Below are positions 22,301 to 34,479 of a stretch of DNA of 64,000 nucleotides, piece by piece. A program made the position numbers and the translations under genes. The stretch covers positions 9,302,001 through 9,366,000 of the forward strand of contig NC_088317.1 of NCBI RefSeq assembly GCF_910592395.1, in the 5' to 3' direction. This DNA comes from Lineus longissimus. Taxonomy: Eukaryota > Nemertea > Pilidiophora > Heteronemertea > Lineidae. The notes under the pieces are model-generated. The model ran no database searches and was not told the origin of the DNA. It saw nothing but the letters and a program-made list of their open reading frames with translations. The stretch's first letter is position 1; each line of letters begins with the position of its first letter.

Positions 22301-22443
22301 TCCTTAAAATGAGCAGAAACGAAAAGTTTACAGACGCCCGACGCTTCACGCTTCACGCCAGCCGCCTGACGCCTGGCGCCCTACGGACGTCGGTTAAACA
22401 TAATGCCTCGGCAATGCTTTACGCATTGGCAGAGGCATAAAAC
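19400..22443 (+). mobile_element. Second pearl-like repeat array, split by a Helentron-like insertion
   Basis: Two tail segments (19400-19545 and 22290-22443) share TTAAAATGAGC, AAAAGTTTACAGACG and a hairpin-forming ATAATGCCTC...GAGGCATAAAA end. Between them, about 155-bp units marked by CTGATTTCAAGC and GTCACCCCCAACG occur three times at 19550-19930 and three times at 21845-22255. The gap is filled by an inserted element (19959-21839). The units are noncoding. The first tail directly followed by further units suggests at least two tandem or overlapping copies. Confidence 0.6.
19959..21839. mobile_element. Diverged Helentron-like element inside the pearl-like array
   Basis: It begins with ATGGCCAGGGCCATTGCGCTCAACTG-like sequence, the counterpart of the start at 11231. 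It ends with an ACGACG stretch, the hairpin GCTCACCTGACAGGCGAGC and TAAAAC (21816-21840). Its 3' third resembles 13360-13520 (shared ACCGCCAACT and ATCTGCTGGAATA words). It has no coding capacity. Tandem-repeat units resume immediately after it. Confidence 0.55.
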
Positions 22444-22449
22444 TATTCC

Positions 22450-24180
22450 TCAATTTATGAGTTACCATTGATATAAACCAATGGATTCAGTACATTCGAA
22501 TGATGTGCAAGGGTTCCAATCTTAACACAACTCTGGCCTTTGAGCTTTCTATCCAGAAATATCATCAGGTTTTGTTTTCAGCAAAAGTGCCTTGTTGCCA
22601 AATCATGAATTGAATCGGGCCAATTTTCAGAAAAGAACAGTGTCTTTCTTATATCTATTACCTCAAAGCAGTGTCACTATAGAGCATATGAGGGGTTCAG
22701 GCGCAAAACCCAGTAAGTCCACAATACCCCTATTGTTTTAAAACAAGAATTTTTGTTTGGGAGTAGGTTCATTGGTTACTGGTTTACTCTCATTGTAATC
22801 AAATAGTTATTGGGTGGTAAACAAAAGGCCAGAATTTCAAAAATTAACCTTTATTATGAAAACTAGTTATTAAGCAATTTTGATTGATATTGTCGGCAAA
22901 ACTCTGTAAGTCCAAATGCGTTATTTTTGCAAAATTCAGTAAGTCCAAAAAATATGTATTTGCAAAACCTATCACTGGAAAAATACCCATGAAAATATAA
23001 CAGAACACAGCACAGTTAGCAATGTACTCAAATTGGATTAATAAAAGAGCAAATTCCTGTCTGTGAATAGTTTTGAATGTTAGTGTTTTTTGCCAGGAGT
23101 CTACAGACCAGAAACTACCGACTGTCCGTCACTTGGGAGGCCAAGCCATCCTGCTGTGATAAGTGAATGAAATCAGTACTGGATACCTCAGAAAATTTCT
23201 GCACAATTTAATTCAATGCCTCCCATAAAGCCAAACTTTTAAAATCCAATTTATTCATCTTAATTTTGCGTAAATTCAGCAGAAATTGACAAAAAAAACG
23301 CTCTTCTACAGCGAAAGCCTTGCGAACGTGGGCGCCGCCATTTGTGCGTCATGTGACATGCAGTTCATCAGTGATTGGCTTTCAGGGACTTACATGTTTC
23401 TGCAACAATATGGTGGTGGCGTTTACTGGGTTTTGCAAACAAACTGGGTTTAAGGTAGGCATTTACGATGGGACTTACGGGATTTTGCAACAATATGATT
23501 TGACTAACGTCATCTACATGCCAAAAGCTGTACATTGGTACAGCTATCTCATTTTTCATAGGAATGGCGTTTACAGGGTTTTGCGCCTGAACCCCTCATA
23601 TATCGTAAGTCAATGGACTAATATTTGACCAAAAGAAATTTGACCTCTTTGATTTTGGAGATAAGGGCAAGCCAAGAACCCATCTGGTATACATGCATCA
23701 TGCGTCCCGAGTAGATATACTAACCATATTCATCATGAAATTACGCTGAGTTATATAGGAGGAATAGCAATTTTCCTGTTCCCAGCAAAAGCCCCTAGTC
23801 GTGAAAACGTAATCAGGATCAGACAATTTTTACATAGCAAACTATGAACTTTGCACTTTGACCTCTGTGATTTGGAAAGGTAAAAGCCCATTTGATATAT
23901 CACGTATCCGCAGTAGATACACTCACCATACAAACTTTATTGCATTCCATTGAGCTGAAAAGGAGGAATTGCATTCAGCAAAAGCCCGCTAGTGGTGAAA
24001 CCAGAATTGGATTGGGCAAATTTTTAACACATGTAGCAAATATCACCTACGGCTATGCTACACATTAACTGCATTTGAAAAGAAAGTTTTAAGTTAGAGT
24101 GTTTAGTGTTGACGGAAACACAGAGAAGGGAACCCTGACAGACCGATAGATAAATGCCAGCAAGCCCTCTCCTCCGGCAA
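22450..24180. repeat. Diverged tandem repeats of about 220 bp, interrupted by a TIR element
   Basis: Related segments with CAGCAAAAG, GTGAAA and GGGCAATTTT-like words occur near 22575-22630, 23780-23840 and 23975-24030. The array is split by the TIR element at 22689-23598. It is probably another core-repeat non-autonomous element; boundaries are not clear. Confidence 0.4.
22689..23598. mobile_element. 910-bp TIR element with TA flanks and repeated subterminal motifs
   Basis: The ends are TGAGGGGTTCAGGCGCAAAA and its exact reverse complement, flanked by TA on both sides. A 17-bp word like GCAAAACCCAGTAAGTCC recurs three times near the left end and in inverted form three to four times near the right end. 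Such arrays typically bind transposase. TA flanks suggest Tc1/mariner or a related group. The frame at 23320-23628 is built from these repeats and is not a gene. Confidence 0.7.
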
Positions 24181-25885
24181 TGGTGGTTTCCAAGGTGCCA
24201 AAAACAAAAGCATCATATAATTTGGACTAGATTCACAAAGTTCGGTTCACCTTATTTTATTTCACCCAGTATAAGAAATAACGGTTATCTTGTTAACTGG
24301 TTGTCTGATGATATGTAGTGAAGATCTACGGAGTTTTAAAGGATACCGATTTCACGTTTCCATGACGATGTCGACTGGCTCCCACACATACTGTCATATG
24401 ATTACAATGATGTGTTAACCCTTTCAAATTTGAAAGTCATCAAATTGTGAATATTTAAACAAGGTAAACGATCAATACAAGCAAACAATCTTCACCAAGC
24501 CCCAGGTGAGCGGGACATCGGCTACTACTTACTATTCTTAGGCTGAGTAAAGGCCTGAACCCACTGATGCGATTTGTCGCTTTGCAAAAATCGCTGCGAT
24601 ATTCTGCTATGACAAGTCGCCACCTGTCGAATTACGTCACCTGTTCCCACTCAGGCATTATCTCTAGTGATTGACATCAAGGATGCATAAAGCTCATTTA
24701 GACACGTTGCACAGACCGCTTGAGATTATGTCTTCACACGACTCAGATTCCCTTTTTACCGCCTGGCGCGCCACACAGACAATGAACCTTCGTTGGTGTT
24801 ATTGATCGTTCCCATAGGTTATGCCGTGTCACATTGCGGGCATATATGCACTGTGGATTGGGAATATAGGCCCATATTGGGATTGAACATGTCCATTCTT
24901 TTGCGAGTGAACAACACGGAAGCAATGTCTGAGGCGAAATTAATTCAAGAGGTTCATCAACGGGAACTACTCTGGGATCCCTAAACTGATGATTATCATA
25001 ACAAGCACGAACCTGTAATTTGTTGCTTAAAAGTCAGGTTTTATATACATGTACATGTCAATTTGATGTTGCAAGTGAAAATACAAGTTACTTGTATTTT
25101 CATTTTCAATATTCATAAGAAATTGTCTTCTGAAATAATGACAGCGTGCGAATAAACGCGATTGACCGCTGCGAAATGAGGACTACAAAGGCCTACATGA
25201 CCAAAAAGGAATATCCAATGGAGACTCAGGGCATCGTGCCAGGTCACAAGGCTGTTACGCCATAACGCCACACTACACAAGGGCATACCCTATGGATACG
25301 CGGCCTTAACAGGCAGTGGTATGCCCCATCATCCACCCTCATTTTGATCCAGGGCCTGGTCCATATTCTCTTTGGTTATTTCGCCGCCTCTTCCGTCTCT
25401 CAACAATGACAGCTAAAATTGCTGCAGAAGCACTCAAAACACATCTTCTCTCCTTGGAATCATCCATTTTCCCTCCAAAATACCTATTTCCCTTTGTTCC
25501 CACTAAAAAGTTTGCAACAATTTACCAACATGTTGTAAAAATGTTGCTAATTTCTTGCAATTTTGTTGCTAGTGAACACAGGGCCTTGAAGGGCTTGTTG
25601 CAAAATTGTTGTAAAAATGTTGGTAAAATGTTGGTAAAATGTTGGTAAAATGTTGGTAAAATGTTGGTAAAATGTTGCTAATATTTTACTAGTGTACACC
25701 CTGCTTAAGTCAAGTGAAACTCTTTAACAAACCTTAGCAGAATGCCACCATTGAAATGTTGATAATAATGATAGCAAGTAAAAACTTTAAACAGATAGAC
25801 TTGATTTTTTTAACCAACTGCCACATGCGCTTTTCTTTATTTAGTAAATTTTGAGGTAAGTATTACAGAATGAAATACTTCAATA
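24181..25885. other. No gene seen; contains a palindrome and a minisatellite
   Basis: A 13-bp-arm hairpin (TGAAAATACAAGT / ACTTGTATTTTCA) lies at 25076-25102. An 11-bp minisatellite (GGTAAAATGTT, about six units) lies at 25615-25680. Short open frames here have no recognisable content. Confidence 0.5.
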
Positions 25886-26663
25886 CTAGAATTGCCTGGC
25901 TCTTCTGATGATTGCACTGGTGAACACCGAAGTCGATGGGATGTGCAAAGTCATAGCTCGATCCTCTCTCTTGGTCATCTTTGAGATGTAGTCACCAAAT
26001 ATGTTCAAATGCAGCTGCAGATCATTCCTGTCCTGCAAAACATGATGAGGAGATAACATTTTAATTTTGATAGAATAGGTAAGCTAGCCAAGTTTTATAT
26101 CAAATACAAGGCCAACAACAACTGATAAGGCGCTAGGGCCGAATGATCAAGGAAGTTCATTGATATGATTGGGAATACATTGTGATAAGAGTGATGAATC
26201 GGCCCCGTTTGAAGCATTGTGCTATGTACAGTGTGCAAGTGTCAGTGTGTATCATATCGCATTTACTGTTTGTTGACATTTCAAATCGCTGGCGTCGATC
26301 CTCAATTACACTGTTTATGTACATTGGCAACCTTACCCGATGATATCAGAACGATGTTTATTATTGTCTTGTTTATTCACATTAGTTCTGCTATGTGACA
26401 AGAGTTATTTGTTGAGAAATCCATGATTTAAAGCCGGACTTTGACATCGTTTCTCAGACCAACCAAGCTGCATTTCGCAGATCGTTTTTCAACGATCGTC
26501 GACGAACTATTTCAAATTAATCACATCCAATTAAACAATCCAAGCCTTCCCTAATGTCATCAACATGCAATAACACAAGCAGCCAAATATTATCGCCTAT
26601 GAAATTGTGAATTTAATGAGAACTTACCTCTGAATTGACAGAACGCGATCTATTCCATAGCAT
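25886..26663 (-). CDS. Candidate two-exon small minus-strand gene or host exons, unrecognised
   Basis: A 12-codon segment starting with ATG at 26663 ends at a good donor (GAG|GTAAGTT at 26628). A phase-compatible exon at 25886-26032 follows a good acceptor (TTTTGCAG) and ends in TAG. The exon reads LQLHLNIFGDYISKMTKRED, which looks coding. I do not recognise it. It may be an alternative 5' part of the minus-strand host gene or a separate short gene. Confidence 0.25.
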
Positions 26664-26689
26664 GGTCTCCTTACGTCTGAACTGCGCAG

Positions 26690-27062
26690 ACTCGAGACGT
26701 GACGTTCGCTGCATGTGTGATTGGACGTGGGATAACTCGCGCGAAATTTAAAATGCTCTTCTGGGGGGTGCTCACTAAATTGCGCCAGTAACACCACCTG
26801 GTGAGAAATTCATGAACTACGCCTATTGATAATGAAAGAGAAAGCTTTGCTCTATAAAATATGATTTGATTCATGATCCCCAACTGAGAAATCAGCTGCT
26901 GGAAAAGTTTTTGGAAAATTTCGCTTGGTGCCACCTAGTGGCCAAACCGCTCATCCTGCCGGACCCACATTTGGTCTATTCAGGAATCCTGAAGGGTCTC
27001 AACGCCTCAGAGGGAAAATCTATCGCCTATCCGCCATAGTTTTGAAACGTGCCTGTTTAACG

Positions 27063-27109
<47 letters not shown>

Positions 27110-27168
27110 GGACACTCATTCTACCATTTACTCATATGAATAGCTCAGCTTTTCAGCTGAGCTAAAAA
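26690..27168. mobile_element. 3' end of a Helentron-like element
   Basis: It has a (GACA)n microsatellite at 27063-27110 followed by the hairpin GCTCAGCT-TTTC-AGCTGAGC and TAAAAA, the tail of the family at 11231 and 48604. The 5' end could not be located; it may be truncated or diverged. Confidence 0.55.
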
Positions 27169-27169
27169 T

Positions 27170-27960
27170 CAAGGGAACCACAAAAAACCACAGTATTGTG
27201 ATGAGATCCATGAGGAAAGCCTACTTCGGCGCCAGCTTGAGCGTGGATGGAAAACTACAGGACTGGAAGTTCACCGGCAAATGTATGTCCAGGAGAGCAA
27301 AGCAGTGGTACCTATGATATGCAAAGCGAAGTCAAAATAGTTCCAAGATAAACACTCCACATGCTCAAACAAGGTGCTTTTTCGAGAGGTAAATGGGCTA
27401 CTTTCAGATAGATGTAACCAGACCTCTCAACGAGTGATAAAGCTGAACTTGCGAACATGTTTGCGTCTTTCTTCGTTGGCAAGATCGACAACATTCGAAA
27501 AGGGTCTCATTGTAGAGAGGCGCCGAAGCAGACCCTTCGACAGTTCAGTACGGAGACTGCCCTGATCAAAATCAAGTCTGACATTGATGGTGCCCTGGAT
27601 AGGGGGCAGTCCTTGTGCTTCTAGATATGTCTGCCGCATTTGATACAACTGACCACGGAATACTATTGTCCCATTCAGAATCAAGGCTTGGCATATCTGG
27701 AGTTGCATTGGATTGGTTCCGGTCCTACCTGTCCCTTAGAAAACAATTTGAGCAAATTGATGAAGCCCGGTCGGAAAAAACAGCACTCTGCGGGGTTCCT
27801 CAAGGATCAGTTGTGGGTCCCCTCCTGTTTTCCATATACATTGAGCCATTGGGTGACATCATCAGACGCCATAAAATTCAATACAACCTCGGATGGTCTG
27901 AACAAAGCAATAACAGCGGCTGAAAAATGTGCAATAGAGGTTAACTGCAGAGAAAAAAAC
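27170..27960 (+). pseudogene. Non-LTR retrotransposon (LINE) reverse transcriptase fragment
   Basis: The frame at 27615-27923 contains MLLDMSAAFDTTDH and GVPQGSVVGPLLFSIYI, canonical LINE reverse transcriptase blocks. The YADD block is missing because the frame breaks before it. Upstream bases carry only fragments in other frames. It is a short, dead, truncated copy of the CR1/jockey type. Confidence 0.8.
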
Positions 27961-28133
27961 TGCATCCGGCATTTCCACGTTCAACCCCATGGCTCCCGGA
28001 CTATAACAGTTGTAGTAATAGTTGTGGACGGATTATGAAATTTTGCTCATTTTCTGCATATGGTATAACAAGTAAATATGTCATCATCCAGTAAAAACGA
28101 GTAGTGACTTCATGTGTAGCAACATTATACTTA

Positions 28134-28474
28134 ACCCTTTGAACCCGAAAGGCCGGAATTCCGGCCTTTAGTTTTATCTTATGTATCCGAAAGGCCGGTA
28201 AACCGAACAAAGAAATTCAGAATGCATCTAGTATTAGTTTAACTTATGCAGGAATACATTGTTCCTTTCACAACATAAGTGAAGCTAGGAAGAATAACAA
28301 AATTAAATCAAGTTATTGGATAAATAAATGACATTTTTACGATACCTGATGGTCTTTATGACCTAGAAAGCTTTTCAAAAGCATTTTCATATCAATTGAA
28401 AGAAAACGTCTTAAGTAGCAATGCTGTTAGATTTGATTCAGAAGAACCTACTGGTAAGACTATGGTACACTTAC
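28134..28474. repeat. TTAACCC end of another piggyBac-like family with a perfect palindrome
   Basis: TTAACCC at 28132-28138 is followed by the 22-bp perfect palindrome AAAGGCCGGAATTCCGGCC(TTT) near 28150-28171. The true piggyBac element starting at 28479 has the same design: TTAACCC followed by a different 22-bp palindrome. No matching right end is visible, so this may be a solo end or a MITE. Confidence 0.4.
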
Positions 28475-28775
28475 TTAACCCACTCGTGCGCCAGGCGGTC
28501 GCTAGCGACCGCCTTGTGGCATGAATTAAAAAATCAATAATTAACCCTGTAATCATTACTGGCTGGTGCTGCCGTGCTCAGAACCAACTTTAGATACTAT
28601 AACCTACTGATTTATTGTATTTCTGATAGGTGTCACTATTTACGGTAAGGTTGGAATCTTTGATTGAAAAATAAAAAAATAATCGCACAACAACAATGGC
28701 GGACGTTGACAGTGGCTGACCTCATGAGGACAAGTTTCACTTAGTATTTTATGGTTCAACACCTAAAATGTCTAA

Positions 28776-31700
28776 ATGAGTGGTCGATTTGGTGTAAATG
28801 AGGCTTTAGATCTGTTAGATGATCTCCCTGAAGATTTTTCTGACACCGAATTTGAAGACGGGAGTGATCTTGAAGAGGATGACCTTGCCTGGTTGCGCGA
28901 GACTAATGTCAACGAAAAACACAATGAGGAAGCTGCATTCCGTGACTCCGTTCTGTACACTGCAGATGATTTACTGACCCAAAACCAGGTTAGTTTACAC
29001 TTACAGATAACAATCTGAATATGTCCCGACTCTGGGTTGTTTACAATCTGGACAAATGACGATTTGATGCACTTGTGTGCCGGCAACATGTTTGTTGACA
29101 ATGGTTGAGTGAGCTCGGCCTAAATCAAAGATGGCGGCGCCCATGAATCAAACATGTGAAGAGACAAGACCACTAATGAATATTCATAGGTTGGAGGGTC
29201 GAGGCCTATCTATTAGACGAGTGCATGTTTTTTACTCTCAAGTACATATTTGGAGAGGTATTGAAAAAATATTTGCTGTGGCAAGTCTACAGATATAAAG
29301 AAATTATTTGATGAAAAAATTAATTTCGAATTTTGCTAATTGGGTAATAGGGGGCGTGTTTTGAGTTTTTTCTGCCAGTTGGCTGAAAAGAGTGGAAATA
29401 TCAAAGTCTGTCTAATTTGTCGATTAAAAACAAATTTCCGTGGTCAATCACCAATTTAAATCGCACCAGTTACTCGCAAGACTAACCCGTATATCATATC
29501 CGAAGTTCAGTTTCACTACTTGACGCATTCTTTGATGCGTCGCGGTCAAACATTGACAATTTAACTGCTAAAAGGTTTAAAAAATCAATTGTGGTCTTGT
29601 CTCCATTTACACTACATTTTGGGTCAATTTAGTGAAAAATTTGAATGTGCTCAAATCATTCTAATTCATTTAGAATGTTGTATTACTGATGATTTAAGGT
29701 CAAAACAAGCTAAAATAATGAGAAAAAAACTTAATTTGACCCCAATATGAGCCAACCTAGCCCCGGTCTAAGTTTGGTTTCATTTTTACAAGTCTTGTTG
29801 TGTTGCCATTCATTTTGTAATTTCTTTGAAACTTCTTAGGCCTTGATTCTGAAAGTTGTTCCCTAAGCAGCAAAGATATTCCTAAATCACATCCTAAACT
29901 TTCAGCTCCATAGCTTGCTTATTCTGGCCAGGGCTGGTCTTTGAATTTGGTGCTGTTGGCTGCAAAATCATGACTTTTTGTCGATTTTGTCCTCTTTCGT
30001 CGCTTTTGGCACAGTGTACCACTCTTGGAAATGTCTATCATTTCTCCCAAAATGTCCAGATATGACTTTCCTTTGTTGGAGAGTTGTGGGATGTCATGTA
30101 CATTGGTTTGAAAAAATTCTCAAAATGTTAACCCCTGAAATGTACCTTCATTGAGACAAGACCACTAATGAATATTCATAGGTTGGAGGGTCAAGGCCTA
30201 TCTATTAGACGAGTGCATGTTTTTTACTCTCAAGTACATATTTGGAGAGGTATTGAAAAAATATTTGCTGTGGCAAGTCTACAGATATGAAGAAATTATT
30301 TGATGAAAAAATTAATTTCGAATTTTGCTAATTGGGTAATAGGGGGCGTGTTTTGAGTTTTTTCTGCCAGTTGGCTGAAGAGTGGAAATATCAAAGTCTG
30401 TCTAATTTTTCGATTAAAAAAAAATTTCCGTGGTCAATCACCAATTTAAATCGCACCAGTTACTCGCAAGACTAACCCGCATATCATATCCGAAGTTCAG
30501 TTTCACTACTTGACGCATTCTTTGATGCGTCGCGGTCAAACATTGACAATTTAACTGCTAAAAGGCTTAAAAAATCAATTGTGGTCTTGTCTCTGAAAGT
30601 AAGCAACCAGCTGTTTTATGACCAGAAAATTGTTTTGGGCAGATAGTGCTAGGGCTATGCATCTACGGCGCATCTTGGTTTAGCTCTATTGAACATAAGT
30701 GTAGGTGTGGGAGGCCCTGGTGTAAGCTTAGGGCTCTATCTATGACATGCCTGTGCTGCATGATACTGTGCTGTCAGTGTTGAGAGCTGTGCTTTGGCGC
30801 TGGTGATGATAAGCTTACCTTGGGCCTAGCATGCATTTAGCACTAAGACAAGCAGTGTCTGTACTTGTGTTACTATTGTGCAGGCTAGTCGCCCTTTCAT
30901 CCCACATTTCCCAGGCCATGGCCTATCCCAGCCCATTCCCATTGGCCTGCATCATGGCATAGTTGATACATGCCTCCTCCAAGTACTATGCCTAACATTG
31001 CTGCATAATTGATCAATCTTATTTTTATTATTAGGGTCCCGGTCAACATGATCTCGTTGTTCAAGAAGACAGGAACCCTCGTATTAGTCGTGCAATCCAA
31101 GAGGCTCTCTGGATACTGTTGTGTCGTGCAAGTCTTTTTATAGTCACCATAGGCCTGCCAGTAATGCTCCTTCTTCACATGCTCCAGCACAGGTAAGTAT
31201 GTTTCACTATCACTTAGGGAAGTGGCACGTTTGAACTATTTATCACAAACACATTGATCACATGTAACAATCGGTCAAAATTCTTTTTTAGGCTCTGAGC
31301 AAGAATCGAAACAGCAGTGACAGCCAGTCTGATGACAGTAACGGTGACGAGGAGTGGTTTCCTTCTAGTGTTCAAACGGCCGCTACCAGCAAATATCGAG
31401 GTCGTGTCAGAGTACGAGGAGGTTCTGGTCGAGCTTCAAGTTCAAGTAGCCGGAATGTCAGCAGGGCCTGTCATTCACATGAAGTTCGACTACATGATGC
31501 TCAACAGGTTAGTTTATATTATCTTCTTGATTTTAGGTGATTTATAGTTGTAGGGCTTGCTGATTGAGTGGCACATTTATACCTCTTTTAGCTGGTGTGT
31601 GAGATGTCCATTGTTGATGGGCTGTGGACAAGGACCTACAGGCCTAGTTACTATTTGAAAAATATTGCTTGCTTTCCACAGGAGCCGTTTTTCATTTCCA

Positions 31701-34105
31701 TAGCTGGTCAAGGCCAAATATAATTTATTAATTTATGGTGATTGATCAAATAACCAAGCAATCATTATTTCCAGACCAAAGAGGCATTGCCTGCCCTTCC
31801 ACCTACTAGCCAGGGAGTTTACCAGTGTGGTCGCAGAAGAGGTCGCGTCCGTGTTCGAGGCTGTGGCAGTAGGAAAGTGTGCAGAGTTTCAAGTACCCTG
31901 GATGTTTATTCACAGGTGCGTTTTCTGTTCATCTCATGTGTTTCTAAACTCAGTAACATAGTTTTACTTTGGCTAGTATACTCTTGTGTGAGCAGTTTCT
32001 GAATTCCAAAGTTAGAAAAAAAGGTATTAGTCGAGGAAAACTCGATGATGTCAGTTTTGAATGAACACTGTGACATACTAGTAAGTAAGTCACCAATATT
32101 TCCTGGGGATATTTTCTTGTACCAGGCATGATGAATATTTATCATCTCCATTTCTATCTTCCCACAAAACAATCATCATCAGTTGAACATTTGTTTTTGT
32201 TTTCAGAGCCAGAACGAAGGCACTGAATTTCATCGAGGTGACAATGACAACACTGGTGTAGAAAGCCAAGCTGACACTAGCACTGATGAGGAATGGTTAC
32301 CTGGCTCTCGTACCAGTCAAAATCGTGAAGGTCGCCGTGGCATTGGTGCTAATGCATTGCCCGCTGCAAATCGTGGACGAGGTCGTGGTCGTGGTCGCGG
32401 TCGTGGTCGCGGTAAGGTGGTCAACACAGTGGCCAGGGATGGAGAACACGTTGTTCAACTTCAACCAGAGACCGACGATACAGATGATTCAGGTGTTGAC
32501 AATGATATTATTGTGGCTGGTCAAGACTTAGTGTGGGAGGCGTTTGATGGCGATGAAGTGAACCCTAATCATGCTATTCCTTTTACTGCTAGGAGTGGTG
32601 TGTGCGATTGGGTTTTAGCCAGAGAGCCTGTTCTAGCCTCAGACTTTTTCAAACTCTTTTGGGATGACAACATATCCCGTGACATTTGCAGGGAGACCAA
32701 TTTGTATGCAGATCAGTGTAGGGCAGCAAATCCATCAAAAATGCGGTGGATTCAAATTGACAGGATATCACTTGATGCTTTCTTAGGAGTAAACATTGCC
32801 CAAGGCATTGATCGTCGTGCCCATCTGAGGGACTACTGGTCCACAAAGCCATGGTCCCGGACACCGTGGTATGGAGAGGTCTTCACTGGGAAGGATTTTT
32901 TTCAAATCCATCGATACTTACACTGTTGTGACAATGTACAATATGATCCAAATGATCCGAACAGAGACAAACTTTTCAAAGTCAGGTTTATTGTAAATAG
33001 ATTGAGTGAAAACTTTCGGCTGATGTACACACCTGGACACCATATTTCAGTTGATGAACAGATGATTGGAACAAAGTGCCGGGTTTCTTTCCTCCAGTAT
33101 ATGCCGAAGAAGCCAAAGCGATTTGGTATAAAACTTTGGGTCCTCGCTGATAGTGATTCTGGCTATTGCAGTCGGTTCCAAATCTATACTGGGAAGGTTG
33201 CTGATCGCGTTGAAGTTGGCTTGCCATCACGTGTTGTCCATGATCTAACTGCAGACTTTAGTGATTCTGGATACCGTCTTTATACTGACAATTTCTACAC
33301 ATCGCCAACCTTGTGTCTTGAACTTCTCAACCGTGGTATCTTATGCTGTGGAACAGTTCGTCTGAATAGACGAGGCTTCCCAATGGAGCTAAGGCCTGTC
33401 AAAGGTGACCATTTTCAGAGAGGTGGAATGGAGTTCAGAAAATGCCATGGTGGATTGATGACTGCAGTACGTTGGAAAGACAAGAGGGATGTAACAGCCT
33501 TATCCACAATGCATGGAAACCAAGTGACAGTCATACCGCCACGTCGAGAAGGGCAGGACGAACGTAGAAAGCCAACGTTGATAGCCAACTACAATGATCA
33601 TATGGGAGGAGTAGATCTACTTGATCAACACTTGTGTTACTATACCGTCAGTCGTCGCAACCTGAAGTGGTGGAAGCATGTATTTTGGAGGCTTGTGGAG
33701 CTTTGCATAGTTAACTCATACATAGGGTACAAAAAAGTGACAGGAAAGAACATTGAGCAAAAGGCTTTTCGTGAAATGTTGGTAGCAGAACTGACGGAAC
33801 CACAGCGAGAGCGACGTGCCAACAGAGATCTACCTGGTCGTGGTCGGCCTCGTCTGGCTCCAGTTGAGAACATCCCGATTCGCGGTCCTATTCCTGCAGT
33901 TGCAGCAAGAACAACTGGTGTCCACCCCATGACAACACAAAAAGATGGTGGAATTAGGAGAACGTGTAGAGTGTGTGGCTATGAAAAGGATGAAAATGGG
34001 AGAAAATCTCAAAGGAAAACGAACAATTACTGTTTGACATGTGAGCGATATATTCATAGGAAAGACTGTTGGAATCGGTGGCACTCTAGAGACCCTTTGC
34101 TCTAG
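28776..34105 (+). CDS. piggyBac transposase, five phase-0 exons
   Basis: The proposed exons are 28776-28988, 31088-31192 (weakest), 31292-31507, 31775-31915 and 32207-34105. All introns are phase 0 with GT/AG borders, giving about 857 residues. The last exon alone holds the transposase core (Pfam-type DDE_Tnp_1_7). The catalytic aspartates are at 33053 (SVDEQM), 33287 (YTDNFYTS) and 33614 (GGVDLLDQ). A C-terminal cysteine-rich finger begins CRVCGYEKD and ends near WHSRDP. The N-terminal exons are acidic and Arg-Gly-rich with repeated DEEW(F/L)P motifs. The enzyme cuts at TTAA and excises without scars. No stop breaks it, so it may be active. Confidence 0.8.
29161..29603. repeat. 443-bp TIR repeat in piggyBac intron 1, copy 1
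   Basis: It begins GAGACAAGACCAC and ends with its reverse complement GTGGTCTTGTCTC. It is almost identical to 30153-30593 in the same orientation, 550 bp away. This looks like a MITE copied twice, or a duplicated segment. No clear target duplication was found. Confidence 0.7.
30153..30593. repeat. 441-bp TIR repeat in piggyBac intron 1, copy 2
   Basis: Same 13-bp inverted ends and orientation as the copy at 29161-29603, with only scattered differences. The similarity indicates a recent origin relative to the host element. Confidence 0.7.
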
Positions 34106-34479
34106 ACACTGCAGTGAAAGTGGCCTCTGAAATGGCTCATCCATCAGTGCATCTGTGGTGCATTCATGAGTGTATCTTCTTAGACTGCTAGGCACATTAC
34201 GGGGCTGGTTTCGTGAAAATATGCATTTTATGCACATTTTCAAAATGTATTTGTGATTGTTCCGTACATTTTCCTATTCCATAAGCGTATTCGACAATAT
34301 CAAATTTGATCCGTCCATTATGCGCACTGTTGCAGTGATCAGTATTGTTGATCCGGCCATTCTGCGCTCTGTTGCAGAGGTCAGTATTGTTGATCTGTCC
34401 ATTATGCAGATTAGGTGTAGCAAGGCAGAAAATAGGGAAAAATCAACTTTTTCTCAAATATTCAGTCAAAAATCAAATA

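Noticed and set aside
23320-23628. 102-residue plus-strand frame
   Set aside because: It consists of the subterminal motif repeats and right end of a TIR element; no domain.
27374-28038. Frames overlapping the LINE fragment
   Set aside because: Only the 27615-27923 frame carries reverse transcriptase blocks; the others are shadows or noncoding.
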